NCBI GenBank assembly: GCA_947167215.1
Contig: CAMVHE010000014.1
Location: forward strand, 1-52,655
DNA: 52,655 bases
Reading direction: 5' to 3'
From: an uncultured Clostridia bacterium
GTDB lineage: Bacteria; Bacillota; Clostridia; Christensenellales; Aristaeellaceae
The number at the start of each line of letters is the position of its first letter. Position 1 is the first letter of the stretch. Below are positions 1 through 8,795 of this stretch, piece after piece. The notes under the pieces were generated by a model that ran no database searches, was not told the DNA's origin, and saw only the letters and a list, made by a program, of their open reading frames with translations. The translations under genes were made by a program, and so were the position numbers.

Positions 1-27
1 GAAAAGGAGATGGACATCGGAATATGA
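1..27 (+). CDS. C-terminal tail of upstream TRAP small permease (partial)
   Basis: An open frame runs from the window edge to TGA at 25-27 and overlaps the next start as ATGA (24-27). In TRAP operons the gene just before the DctM large permease is normally the DctQ small permease, so the overlap suggests translational coupling of the two membrane subunits. Only eight codons are visible, so identity rests on position and not on sequence. Confidence 0.4.
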   Translation, partial: EKEMDIGI

Positions 28-1316
28 ATATGGTCGTACTGCTGATTCTCGTCGGAATGCTCGTACTATTCCTGCTGAAGGTACCCATTTATGTCAGCAT
101 GGGGCTGACAGGCATTGCACTCATGTTGACCCGCGGAGGAATTAAATGGGGTATTATCAGCCAGTATCTCTATACCGGCACAAACTCCTTCACGCTCCTT
201 TCCATTCCTCTGTTTCTGCTTGCAGCCAAGCTCATGAACACCGGAGGCATTACGCGCAGGCTCTTTGCCTTCTGCATGAAAGTCGTCGGATGGCTGCCCG
301 GAGGCTTAGGCCATGTCAATGTTCTTGCCTCGGTTATTTTCGCCGGCATGTCCGGCACTGCCGTTTCGGACGCCGGAGGACTGGGAAGCATCGAAATACA
401 GGCAATGCGTGAAAACGGCTTTGACAATGACTTTGCGTGCTGTGTCACTGCTGCTTCTTCCACGCTGGGGCCAATCATTCCGCCCAGTATTCCGCTGGTG
501 GTATATGCTACCGTTTCCGGTGCTTCTGTCGGTGCACTTTTCATGGCCGGCATTGTTCCCGGAATCCTCATGGCGCTCATCATGATGGCCCTCGTTTTCT
601 ACTTTGCCAAAAAACGCAATTATCCCAGAACCGCGGTTCCTTCTGCCCGTGAGTTTCTGACGGCACTGAAGGAAGGCATTCTTCCCCTGCTTGCTCCCGT
701 TATCCTGCTGGTCGGCATTTACGGCGGCGTCTTCACTCCTACGGAAAGTGCCGCTGTTGTGGTACTGTACAGCCTCGCTCTTGATGTATTCATCTACAAG
801 GAGCTCACTCTTTCAAAACTGATCAGCATCCTTAAGGAAACAGTCCGTGATGCAGTAACGATCGCACTGATCATTGCCGGCGCAACACTTTTCGGATATG
901 TGGCAACGCGCGCCAAGATTCCTCAGATGATCCTGACCGCCATGACTTCTGCAATCTCGAACAAGTATCTTTTTCTTCTCATTGTCAACGTCTTCCTGCT
1001 TATCATCGGATGCTTCCTTGAAACAGCAAGCGCCATCACCATCGTCGTACCGCTTATTATGCCTTTGCTCAAAGCCTTTGGCGTGAATCTGACCCAGTTC
1101 GGACTCATCATCGTGCTGAACCTGATGATCGGTCTTCTGACGCCTCCCTTCGGTCTTGTCCTTTTTGTAGTCTCCAAGATCGGAAACATCTCCATCGGGC
1201 GTTTTTCCAAAGCACTTCTTCCCTGGCTTTTTGCTCTGCTTATCTCCCTGCTGCTGGTCACCTTCATTCCCGGACTCAGCCTCTGGCTTCCCACAGCGCT
1301 CGGCATGAGTGTATAA
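24..1316 (+). CDS. dctM: TRAP transporter large permease (DctM family)
   Basis: Membrane subunit that moves the substrate in a tripartite ATP-independent periplasmic transporter, energised by ion gradients. The 430-residue protein has the usual family length and is almost entirely hydrophobic, with about a dozen membrane segments. Family-typical stretches include the Gly-rich FAGMSGTAVSDAGGLG region (about 110-125) and LGPIIPPSIPLVVY (about 149-162). An AAGGAG site lies about 14 bases upstream and the start overlaps the stop of the preceding gene. The next genes are an acid-sugar dehydratase and a GntR repressor, so the likely cargo is a sugar acid. The solute-binding protein is outside the window. 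Confidence 0.93.
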   Translation: MNMVVLLILVGMLVLFLLKVPIYVSMGLTGIALMLTRGGIKWGIISQYLYTGTNSFTLLSIPLFLLAAKLMNTGGITRRLFAFCMKVVGWLPGGLGHVNVLASVIFAGMSGTAVSDAGGLGSIEIQAMRENGFDNDFACCVTAASSTLGPIIPPSIPLVVYATVSGASVGALFMAGIVPGILMALIMMALVFYFAKKRNYPRTAVPSAREFLTALKEGILPLLAPVILLVGIYGGVFTPTESAAVVVLYSLALDVFIYKELTLSKLISILKETVRDAVTIALIIAGATLFGYVATRAKIPQMILTAMTSAISNKYLFLLIVNVFLLIIGCFLETASAITIVVPLIMPLLKAFGVNLTQFGLIIVLNLMIGLLTPPFGLVLFVVSKIGNISIGRFSKALLPWLFALLISLLLVTFIPGLSLWLPTALGMSV

Positions 1317-1476
1317 GCCCTTTTATCTCCTGCAGAATTGCAGAAACAGCACAGATGTGTTATATTACTCCCGTGCTGTCTGTATGCTTCTGCAGGGGAA
1401 AATGGTGGTTATGTTTCTTTTTCTGTCCATCATCATCTGAAAGATATGCAAACAAGAATAGAACGGAGAACAATGC

Positions 1477-2649
1477 ATGAAAATCACATCCGTCACAGGA
1501 ATTTGTCTCCGGGTCCCCTGCGCTCCCATTGCCGACGCGTTAACCTGTTCTCAGGCCCGACAGGCGCTGCTGATACGCATTGATACAGACTCCGGGCTTT
1601 ACGGCATTGGCGAAGCATTCACCTATGGTGCCCCCCTCAGTGCCATGAAAGCAGTCCTTGACCAGCAGCTTGCTCCGTCCCTCATCGGCCAGGATCCCCA
1701 ATACATTGAATTCCTTTGGAACATGCTGTACTGGAGAACCATTGCCAACGGCCGGAGGAGTATGACCATGGGGGTCATCAGCGGCATAGATATTGCACTC
1801 TGGGATCTTCAGGGAAAAGCCTGCCATCAGCCCATATATCGGCTTCTTGGTGCACATTCAGACCATGTTCCTTCCTATGCCAGCGGCGGATTCTATGCAC
1901 CGGGCAAAGATATAGACGGCCTTCGGCGCGAAATCGAAGGATATCTCGCCAGAGGCTATCGGGACGCAAAAATCAAAATCGGCAGAACGCTGGACCGTCC
2001 CAGTGCCCCCCTCGCGTACATGCAGAACCAGGATATGGCCGTAACTCCGGAGGAAGACTTCCGTCGGGTAAGGGCTGTAAAAGAGCTCCTTGGTTCCGGT
2101 CTGATGATTGTAGACACCAATGCTTCATGGGATTCCGTCACGACGCTGTCCCGCGGCAGAGAACTTGCCCGTCTCGGCGTCGAATGGCTCGAAGAACCCA
2201 TACCCTTCGAAGATATCGAAGGACTTGCCCGTATTTCCCGCGAACTTCCGGAGTTGTCCATCATCGGCTGTGAAACGCAGCAGGGATCTGCCAATTTTTC
2301 CAATATGATCCGTCAGGATGCGCTGCATATTGTTCAGCCTGATGTAGGCTGGGCAGGCGGCATCTCCGAGACGCTCAAAATTGGCGCTGCTGCCAGAGCC
2401 GCCGGCCGCAGAATTTCTCTTCATTGCTTTGGCAGCGCAGTCCTTTTTGCCGCAAGCCTCCATACTGCCGCCGCCATGTCCAACACTGAACGAATAGAAT
2501 CGGAGGAAAATCCGAATCCCCTGAAAACCGATCTGGCACTGACGCCCTTTGAAACGGATGAAAAAATGAATTTTCTCGTTCCTCAGGGGGAAGGTCTTGG
2601 CATCGATCTCAACTGGGATAAGGTTGCTTCCTTCTCCAAGGATGTTTGA
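1477..2649 (+). CDS. Mandelate racemase/muconate lactonising enzyme family, probable acid-sugar dehydratase
   Basis: Enolase-superfamily enzyme of 390 residues. The motifs of the mandelate racemase subgroup are all visible: KxK at K165/K167 in DAKIKIG, metal ligands D213 (IVDTNASWD), E239 (WLEEP) and E266 (GCETQ), and a His/Asp pair (D289 in VQPDVG, H316 in LHCFG). This subgroup mostly abstracts a proton next to a carboxylate and dehydrates aldonic or aldaric acids. The exact substrate cannot be read from sequence. It sits between a TRAP permease and a GntR/FCD regulator, a common arrangement for sugar-acid catabolism. The GntR ATG follows its stop by five bases. Confidence 0.88.
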   Translation: MKITSVTGICLRVPCAPIADALTCSQARQALLIRIDTDSGLYGIGEAFTYGAPLSAMKAVLDQQLAPSLIGQDPQYIEFLWNMLYWRTIANGRRSMTMGVISGIDIALWDLQGKACHQPIYRLLGAHSDHVPSYASGGFYAPGKDIDGLRREIEGYLARGYRDAKIKIGRTLDRPSAPLAYMQNQDMAVTPEEDFRRVRAVKELLGSGLMIVDTNASWDSVTTLSRGRELARLGVEWLEEPIPFEDIEGLARISRELPELSIIGCETQQGSANFSNMIRQDALHIVQPDVGWAGGISETLKIGAAARAAGRRISLHCFGSAVLFAASLHTAAAMSNTERIESEENPNPLKTDLALTPFETDEKMNFLVPQGEGLGIDLNWDKVASFSKDV

Positions 2650-2654
2650 ACCGT

Positions 2655-3332
2655 ATGAGTACTCAGGAAAAAGATACCATTCTCCTGGCAAATGCCATTG
2701 CTGAGCAGTTAAAACTCCGCATACAGAACGGAACCTATAAAGCAGGGGATCGCCTGCCCGTCCGACAGCTATGCGAAACCTTTAATGCCAGCGAAACACC
2801 GGTGAAGCAGGCACTCAATCAGCTGGTTGCCACCGGGCTTCTGGTTGCGACGCCAAAATGCGGCGTCCGCGTGCGGAGTTTCACCTTTGAGGATATGAAA
2901 AATGTCCTCGAGGCACGCCTGATGATCGAATTGTTCTGTGCAAGAGATGCTGTCCTTCGTGTTCGCAAAGATCCCGCTTATGCCGCTGAAATGCAGAATC
3001 TGCTGGATGCTTCCAATCGGGATTATCACCACTGCATTAAGGATTTTACAAAAGCGAATTTTATCCTTGCGCATGAAGGAGACGGCCGTCTGCATTCGGC
3101 CCTCGTGAATGCCAGTCACAATCCGGAAATCATCGCACTCTATCGGACGCTGAACACTCATGCCGGCATGTTTACCAGTTTTGAAAAGCATACTTCCGAT
3201 ACGCTGCAGCAGGTCATCCGGGACCACGAAAGCATTATCGAAGCATTGCTGAACTGCGATACGGATGAACTGCGTTCCGCCCTCGAAAGGCACATCCGGT
3301 CAACCCTGCGGATTCTGCAATCTGGTTCCTGA
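2655..3332 (+). CDS. GntR family regulator, FCD subfamily
   Basis: Repressor of about 225 residues. The N-terminal winged helix carries LPVRQLCETFNASETPVKQAL, typical of GntR recognition helices. The C-terminal all-helical FCD domain shows its spaced His/Asp metal-site residues (D in DFTKANF, HSALVNASHN, then H in RDHESI and ERHIRS). The ATG at 2655 is preferred over the TTG nine bases earlier because it gives the usual N-terminus. It is the last gene before a strong terminator and probably responds to the sugar acid handled by the upstream dehydratase and TRAP transporter. Confidence 0.9.
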   Translation: MSTQEKDTILLANAIAEQLKLRIQNGTYKAGDRLPVRQLCETFNASETPVKQALNQLVATGLLVATPKCGVRVRSFTFEDMKNVLEARLMIELFCARDAVLRVRKDPAYAAEMQNLLDASNRDYHHCIKDFTKANFILAHEGDGRLHSALVNASHNPEIIALYRTLNTHAGMFTSFEKHTSDTLQQVIRDHESIIEALLNCDTDELRSALERHIRSTLRILQSGS

Positions 3333-3356
3333 GTAAAAAATGCTCCTCCCGAATAC

Positions 3357-3390
3357 AACCGGCGCACCTGAAAAGGTGCGCCGGTTTTTC
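3357..3390 (+). terminator. Intrinsic terminator after GntR gene
   Basis: A perfect 13-bp stem (3357-3369 with 3374-3386) with a GAAA loop is followed by TTTT and then ATTTTT. It ends the + strand sugar-acid operon and sits between two convergent transcription units. Confidence 0.9.
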
Positions 3391-3463
3391 CATTTTTCCT
3401 TGCATGACAATTTCTGGCATATCGTCCGCATCGGAATCCGCATTCTGCGGAAAACGCGTTCTT

Positions 3464-4192
3464 TCAGGTCAGGCCATCCTTCCTGTCTGCATCAAAAGTC
3501 CATCCATGTTCTCCATGGTAAATCCTCAGCCTCGTCATCCCGCCGTCAATACAGATATTTTCACCTGTAATAAAACCGGCTTTGTCGGAGCAGAGAAACA
3601 GCGCCATCTCTGAAATATCCTGCGGCTTTCCCACCCGGCCAACCAGTTGCTGCAGTGCATCTGCCCCAGTGATGTCCGATCCCGTCGTATCAATCCAGCC
3701 GGGCGAAATGCTGTTCACCCGGGCAATGCCGGCCAGGCTTACCGCCATTGCATGGGTAAGCGCCGCGATTCCGCCCTTGGCTGCTGTATAGCTTTCGGTC
3801 TGCGGCTGACTCATGCGGTCGCGGGAAGAAGCAATATTTATCACGGCAGCATCCTTGTCGAAATAAGGCACCAGCAGCTTCGTCAGGTAAAACGGCGCTG
3901 TTACTCCGACCGCCAGGGCATACTGAAATTCCTCATAGGTGCAGTCATCCTTTCCGCGCATTAAGGGCAATGCATTGTTAATGAGATAATTCACATGCCC
4001 GCTTTTCTCCGTAATGGAAGATGCAAAACGTTCAAGGTCCCCCTTATCTCCAACATCTCCCACGAACCAGTCACCCGGTTTTTTATCGATGATATGAACA
4101 ACCGCGCCTTCCCGGAGAAAATCGTCAGCGATTGTCCTTCCGATCCCCTGCGCGCCCCCGGTAATTACAATTACCTTATCCTTGAACCGCAT
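3464..4192 (-). CDS. SDR family oxidoreductase
   Basis: Classical short-chain dehydrogenase of 242 residues. It shows TGGAQGIG (11-18) for the dinucleotide, the catalytic S122/S123 and Y135-x-x-x-K139 (YTAAK), and a C-terminal ITGENICIDGG. The usual NNAG is NNAL here. The start at 4192 is chosen because AAGGAG lies seven bases upstream; a longer frame reads 12 codons back into the previous gene. Last gene of the SGNH/RmlD-like/SDR group, 10 bases after the preceding stop. Substrate is unknown; the neighbours hint at a sugar or sugar-derived alcohol. Confidence 0.85.
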   Translation of the reverse strand: MRFKDKVIVITGGAQGIGRTIADDFLREGAVVHIIDKKPGDWFVGDVGDKGDLERFASSITEKSGHVNYLINNALPLMRGKDDCTYEEFQYALAVGVTAPFYLTKLLVPYFDKDAAVINIASSRDRMSQPQTESYTAAKGGIAALTHAMAVSLAGIARVNSISPGWIDTTGSDITGADALQQLVGRVGKPQDISEMALFLCSDKAGFITGENICIDGGMTRLRIYHGEHGWTFDADRKDGLT

Positions 4193-4202
4193 CTGTATCT
4201 CC

Positions 4203-4997
4203 TTACTGTCCCAGGCCATAATCTGCAATGCATTTTTTTAAGCCATCCACCGTATTTCTGAAGCATATCCCCATGTTTTCCGCCTTTGTGCAGTCCATCC
4301 AAAGATTATGCCACCTGCCTGCATCCTGCAGATGGACGGAAAGGGACAGCTCTTTCTTCAGCCAGAGCGCTGTTTCCAGCATTGTAAGTTCATTCTCACT
4401 GCCATAGTTGTAAACGCCGCCGGGCAGCAGGACCGCTTTACTGATATTGCCGGCTACTTCCCGGACATAGGTAACCGCTCTGTGCTGTGTCGAAGAGAAA
4501 GAGAGGCTGCTGCTGCGCAGCATATTCACAAGAAAATTCCCCCGGTTTGGCACGCCGTACATCGGCATGTCATACATACAGGTCGCTCTGAGCAAAACCG
4601 TGTCCGGATTCGCATCCAGGGTCCGTTTTTCCATCTCCAGCTTGTGTCTGGCATATACGTTTGCGGGCGCAGTTCTGTCTTCCGGATAAGGCCCTTCTTC
4701 CGTACATCCGCTGTACACCTGATCCGTGCTGATGGCAACAAGTTTTATGCCCGTACCGGCCAGCCAGACAGGAATCTCCACATTCGCATGATAAGAAGCT
4801 TCGGCATTTTTTTCGCAGGTAGGAATATCCGATATTGCCGCCGTATGGATGATCACATCCGGATGTACCTCTTCCACCAGCTTCCTGATCGTATCTTCCT
4901 TTGCATCTCGAAGGGACGGTGCAGGAACGGCCCCTTTCTGTGCATCCATGATCCGGGCACCGACAAATCCCTTCGGTCCGGTTACCAGCATTCTCAT
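4203..4997 (-). CDS. Extended-SDR, RmlD-like dTDP-4-dehydrorhamnose reductase family
   Basis: A 264-residue extended SDR. Seen: the N-terminal Rossmann start MRMLVTGPKGFVG, HTAAISD and ISTDQVYSG strands, and the catalytic Y115ARHK119. RmlD-family proteins reduce 4-keto nucleotide sugars, but no other rhamnose or dTDP-sugar gene lies nearby, so use on nucleotide sugars is not supported by context. Its ATG overlaps the stop of the SGNH gene (ATGA at 4997-4994), so the two are translationally coupled. Neighbouring genes suggest a catabolic or modifying role. Confidence 0.75.
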   Translation of the reverse strand: MRMLVTGPKGFVGARIMDAQKGAVPAPSLRDAKEDTIRKLVEEVHPDVIIHTAAISDIPTCEKNAEASYHANVEIPVWLAGTGIKLVAISTDQVYSGCTEEGPYPEDRTAPANVYARHKLEMEKRTLDANPDTVLLRATCMYDMPMYGVPNRGNFLVNMLRSSSLSFSSTQHRAVTYVREVAGNISKAVLLPGGVYNYGSENELTMLETALWLKKELSLSVHLQDAGRWHNLWMDCTKAENMGICFRNTVDGLKKCIADYGLGQ

Positions 4998-5569
4998 TCT
5001 GTTTTCCTTTCTCTGTTCTTCAGATTTTGTCGTATGGTTTCCCAGATGTATTTCGCCGCAAAATCAGATCCCTCCGGAGATGCATGTGCCCGATCCTCCG
5101 CATACATTTCCAAGTCCGGCCAGCTTCGCATATAAACCCACCAGCTCTCGCCGACCGGTGCGACCAGTGCATGAATCCTTTCCGCCACCCGCCTGTGAGC
5201 CTCATTCATATATGCCTGCTTTTCCGGTTCATCCTTCTTTGACCAGCATTCATAAAGGACAGGCGTACAACCTGCTTCCCGGATCATCGCATTCAGTTTC
5301 TTTGCCGCTTCCTCAAATTCTTCTTCCGGTCCGAACGGATGTGCATGTTCCTGGAGACTTACCTCACCAGACCCGCCAAATACAATATTGAAGCGCACCT
5401 CCGGTTCCTCAGCATGCTGTGCAAGAGTCCATCCTCCGTGGGCAATCATGGTGATATGGCACTCATATCCCGAATCTTCCGCTCTGCGTTTCACCAGAAG
5501 AGGCATATCATTGCAGTAGATATGGCTGTTGCCAATAAACAGCAGCTTCAGTTTTTTCTTCTTTCGCAT
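4994..5569 (-). CDS. SGNH/GDSL-type hydrolase, cytoplasmic
   Basis: A 191-residue protein starting at 5569 behind GGAAGGA. It has block I FIGNSH (nucleophile S15 in GNS in place of GDS) and a C-terminal block D159RAH162ASPEG matching the Asp-x-x-His dyad of SGNH esterases. The central Gly and Asn oxyanion blocks are less clear (HGGWT, GGSGE). No signal peptide is visible, so it probably acts on a small imported ester or acetylated sugar inside the cell. It starts the three-gene group after a hairpin (5649-5676) that separates it from the flavoenzyme genes. Confidence 0.8.
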   Translation of the reverse strand: MRKKKKLKLLFIGNSHIYCNDMPLLVKRRAEDSGYECHITMIAHGGWTLAQHAEEPEVRFNIVFGGSGEVSLQEHAHPFGPEEEFEEAAKKLNAMIREAGCTPVLYECWSKKDEPEKQAYMNEAHRRVAERIHALVAPVGESWWVYMRSWPDLEMYAEDRAHASPEGSDFAAKYIWETIRQNLKNRERKTE

Positions 5570-5648
5570 TGTCCTTCCCCGATCTATTTTACTCTCTTCT
5601 TCTTCCGCCGCCAATGCTGACCGGCATAAATGCTCCCCTGGAAATCAA

Positions 5649-5676
5649 AGCAAGGATAGCAGAAGCTATCCTTGCT
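5649..5676. terminator. Hairpin terminator between flavoenzyme genes and SGNH gene
   Basis: A perfect 12-bp stem (5649-5660 with 5665-5676) with a four-base loop. The T-rich tract is better on the + strand; on the - strand it is TTTGATTT. It lies between the DUF1667 gene and the SGNH gene, so it may end or attenuate the long - strand transcript. Confidence 0.6.
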
Positions 5677-5722
5677 GTTTTCTTTCCGTTTTTTGCTTTT
5701 CAATCAATTCTGCATGGCTTCT

Positions 5723-6082
5723 TTACAGGGAAACTGCCCCGCAATTTCTGGTGACTATCCAGCTGACGCCGGTATTGCAAATATCAGATACCACAACATC
5801 GCCAATGGATACCGGGGCTGTAAGTCGGATATCCTTCAGAAGCGCCATTGCTTCCGGAATCAGCTTCTTCGGAATATCCGAACTGGTCTTTACCGGACAG
5901 CAGGGATACATTGCATCCTCAATTCTTACAATGCTGGTCAGCGTTCTTGTAGGATTCGTGACCTCTTTTTTTCCATACACTTCCCCGCGTTTGCAGCTGT
6001 TCCCCGTCACTTTGAAATCCTGCTCTTCATCCACCTTCAGGTGGCATCCTTTAGGGCATACAATGCAAATCAGTTCATGCAT
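5723..6082 (-). CDS. DUF1667 family small redox subunit
   Basis: A 119-residue protein with a CxxC-xx-GC site near the N-terminus (CIVCPKGC), a further Cys in NSCKRG and a CC pair (YPCCPV). The DUF1667 family almost always accompanies GlpA-like and NAD/FAD-dependent oxidoreductases and is taken to bind an iron-sulfur centre. The ATG at 6082 lies eight bases after AAGGAGG and overlaps the upstream stop by eight bases; a TTG three codons earlier has worse spacing. It is the third member of the flavoenzyme trio at 5.7-8.8 kb. Confidence 0.85.
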   Translation of the reverse strand: MHELICIVCPKGCHLKVDEEQDFKVTGNSCKRGEVYGKKEVTNPTRTLTSIVRIEDAMYPCCPVKTSSDIPKKLIPEAMALLKDIRLTAPVSIGDVVVSDICNTGVSWIVTRNCGAVSL

Positions 6083-7343
6083 GTTCAGCAACCTCCTTCA
6101 AGCACACTTCCATCGGCCCTTTTTCCGGCAGAAGTGCCTTTGGCAGAACAATATGCTCCATTTCTCCGGGAGCCATGTGTTCACGGCGGAATTGTGCAAG
6201 TATCTTCTCTCCCTGCAGGACACAGACGGTCTGATTGTGATAAATCCGATCAACGCGGAAGAAAAGATGGACATCCTTTTCCACTTTTTCCGGGCGGACA
6301 GCCTGCGGAACGGTATAATTTACGCCTTTCCCATGAAGCACTTCTATCACAGCGGATTTTTCACCGTCACCGTTGCGAACATATTCCGCTGCCGCTTTCC
6401 CCGCCCTCTGGCTTTCTTCCGTCACATAGTCCACCAGGTCATGGACATGAAGCACATTGCCGCAGGCGAATATTCCATCCGCCTCTGTTTCCATGTTTTC
6501 ATATACCCTCGCCCCGTTTGTCCGGGGATCAAGAGGGATGCCAGCCTGACGGGTCAGCTCGTTTTCCGGAATCAGGCCAACGCTCAGGAGAACGGTATCG
6601 CAGTCAAAAAACTTTTCCGTTCCGGGAACAGGTTTTCTGTTTTCATCCACCCTGGCGATGGTTACCCTTTCCACGCGGTGTTTGCCTTCAATATTGGTAA
6701 TGGTATGAGAAAGGTAGAGCGGAATGTCATAATCCTGAAGACACTGGACCACATTGCGGTTTAGTCCGTTGGAGAAAGGCATCAGCTCCACGCAGGCAAG
6801 CACTTTGGCGCCTTCCAGCGTCATTCTTCTGGCCATGATGAGACCGATGTCCCCGCTTCCCAGGATGATAACCCTTCTTCCCACCATCCAGCCTTCCATA
6901 TTTATGTAGCGTTGGGCGGTTCCTGCTGTCAGAATACCGGCAGGCCTGTCTCCCGGAGTTCCAATCGCCCCGCGGGTACGTTCACGGCATCCCATGGAAA
7001 GGATAACCGCCTTCCCCTTCAGGGTAAAATAACCGTTCTCTGTGTTTATGGCATGCACGGTGTGATCTTTGTCCACAGACAGGACCATGGTATCCAGCAG
7101 GATGCGAACGCCAAGCTGCCCGGCTTTGCGGATAAAACGGTCCGCATATTCCGGACCAGTCAGCTCTTCCCCAAAATAATGCAGGCCAAATCCATTATGG
7201 ATGCATTGATTGAGGATTCCGCCTGCCTGTCGGTCCCGCTCCAGAACAACCACGGATTCTGCACCATTTTCCCTGGCACTGCAAGCCGCTGCCAGTCCTG
7301 CAGGCCCGCCGCCGATCACAATAACATCAACGACCCTGTCCAT
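6075..7343 (-). CDS. NAD(P)/FAD-dependent oxidoreductase, middle subunit of GlpA/DUF1667 trio
   Basis: A 422-residue pyridine nucleotide-disulfide-type flavoprotein. Seen: the N-terminal FAD motif VIGGGPAGLAAA, GGILNQCIHNGFG, the NAD(P)-binding LGSGDIGLIMARR near residue 165, and the second FAD site around IFACGNVLHVHD. Start 7343 follows AAGGAGG; it overlaps the preceding gene by 17 bases and the next by eight. It matches the middle gene of clostridial GlpA-like/FAD/DUF1667 operons, where electrons pass from a substrate-oxidising flavoprotein to NAD or a membrane acceptor. The substrate is not known here. Confidence 0.88.
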   Translation of the reverse strand: MDRVVDVIVIGGGPAGLAAACSARENGAESVVVLERDRQAGGILNQCIHNGFGLHYFGEELTGPEYADRFIRKAGQLGVRILLDTMVLSVDKDHTVHAINTENGYFTLKGKAVILSMGCRERTRGAIGTPGDRPAGILTAGTAQRYINMEGWMVGRRVIILGSGDIGLIMARRMTLEGAKVLACVELMPFSNGLNRNVVQCLQDYDIPLYLSHTITNIEGKHRVERVTIARVDENRKPVPGTEKFFDCDTVLLSVGLIPENELTRQAGIPLDPRTNGARVYENMETEADGIFACGNVLHVHDLVDYVTEESQRAGKAAAEYVRNGDGEKSAVIEVLHGKGVNYTVPQAVRPEKVEKDVHLFFRVDRIYHNQTVCVLQGEKILAQFRREHMAPGEMEHIVLPKALLPEKGPMEVCLKEVAEHA

Positions 7344-8784
7344 GATAGGTTTCCTCCTTGATCGGTCCGCTAAGCATCCAGGTTCCTTCCTCATCCATCA
7401 GGATATCCATGGGGCTCACGCCAAGTTCCCTTGCCAGTATTTCATGCACGCGCGGCCCGCAGAATCCTCCCTGGCAGCGTCCCAGTCCCGCACCGCAGCG
7501 GCGCTTGATCGCATCAATGGTCCTCGGCACAATCGGTCGGTGGATGGCTTCTACGATTTCACCTTCCGTAACCGTTTCACAGCGGCAGATCACACGGCCG
7601 TAAAGTGGATTTTCACGAACCACTGCTGCTTTTTCTTCTTCGCTCAGCTGATTAAAACGAAGGTGGCGCCGATGGTCATCATATTGTTCCTTGGGATGCA
7701 GTTCCAGTCCGATGCTTTCCAGAATTCTGAGCCCTTCCTTGGCAATGGAAGGAGCCGATGACAGTCCCGGGGATTTAATGCCTGCAAGGTTGACAAAATG
7801 CGGGCAGATGGGGGATTCTCCGATCACAAAGTCCGGAATCTGGGTATTCGGCCGCACGCCGGCATACTCATGAATCACCTGCCGGAAATCCAGCCCGGGC
7901 ACGGAGCGAAGGCCGCCTTCCCTTACCTGGGTCAGATACGGTTCCTTGGTAGCGACGCAATCGCCATTCTCCACTTCATATGCATCCGGTCCCACAATCA
8001 GATTTCCGTGAACGGTAGGTGCAACCAGAATACCTTTGAAGCCATGTTCGTCCGGACAGGGGAAAATAACGGAATTCACTTTCGATCCTTCTGCCTTGTC
8101 CATGACATAATACTGACCACAGAAATTGGTCTGCACCAGATCATGTCCGCCCACCAGTGCGTAGACATCCGCGGAAAAGGCTCCTCCCGCATTGATCACA
8201 TAGCGTGCCCGGAAGACGCCACTTTCAGTGGTCACTACAAAGATGTCCCCTTCCTTGCAGATGGCGGTCACCTCACTGGAAAGCCTGCATTCCACCCCGT
8301 TCTTTACGGCCGTTTCCGCCATGGCAACGGTGTACTCCCAGGGATCGATAATGCCTGAACCCGGAGCATACAATGCCTTGACAACATTAGGATTCAGCGC
8401 CGGCTCCAGGCGCAGTGCCTCTTCTCCGTCAATAATCCGGATTCCCGGTACGCCGTTTGCCACGCCCCTTTCGTAGAGCTCCTCCACGTAAGCAATCTCC
8501 CGGTCGTCGAAAGCAATGACAAACGTCGGAATATCCCGGTATTTCACATCCAGTTTCTGACAGATTTCCCGGGCCATGCGGATGCCTTCCAGGTTCATTC
8601 TGGCTTCAAGGGAACCGGGCGGGCAGTCAAAGCCTGCATGCAGAATTGCACTGTTGGCTTTTGAAACCCCATTGCAGACATCGTTGGATCTTTCGCATAT
8701 ACAGACAGACAGATCATACTTCGACAGCGTATAAGCCATCGCCGCACCGGTAACACCGCAGCCAATGATTAACACGTCATACAT
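7327..8784 (-). CDS. GlpA-like FAD-dependent oxidoreductase with C-terminal [2Fe-2S] BFD domain
   Basis: A 485-residue fusion of a DAO-type flavoprotein (N-terminal IIGCGVTGAAMAY, then GVSKANSAILHAGFD) and a bacterioferredoxin-like iron-sulfur domain. The second has CRCETVTEGEI and CGAGLGRCQGGFC, giving the expected cysteine set. In this family such proteins oxidise glycerol-3-phosphate, hydroxyproline or opine-like compounds. An importer of the NitT/TauT class sits immediately upstream and may supply an amine or organic acid; this is inference. The ATG at 8784 is chosen over one seven codons upstream because it leaves AGGGGG as ribosome site and avoids overlapping the ATPase stop. Confidence 0.88.
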   Translation of the reverse strand: MYDVLIIGCGVTGAAMAYTLSKYDLSVCICERSNDVCNGVSKANSAILHAGFDCPPGSLEARMNLEGIRMAREICQKLDVKYRDIPTFVIAFDDREIAYVEELYERGVANGVPGIRIIDGEEALRLEPALNPNVVKALYAPGSGIIDPWEYTVAMAETAVKNGVECRLSSEVTAICKEGDIFVVTTESGVFRARYVINAGGAFSADVYALVGGHDLVQTNFCGQYYVMDKAEGSKVNSVIFPCPDEHGFKGILVAPTVHGNLIVGPDAYEVENGDCVATKEPYLTQVREGGLRSVPGLDFRQVIHEYAGVRPNTQIPDFVIGESPICPHFVNLAGIKSPGLSSAPSIAKEGLRILESIGLELHPKEQYDDHRRHLRFNQLSEEEKAAVVRENPLYGRVICRCETVTEGEIVEAIHRPIVPRTIDAIKRRCGAGLGRCQGGFCGPRVHEILARELGVSPMDILMDEEGTWMLSGPIKEETYHGQGR

Positions 8785-8795
8785 TGTATCACCCC

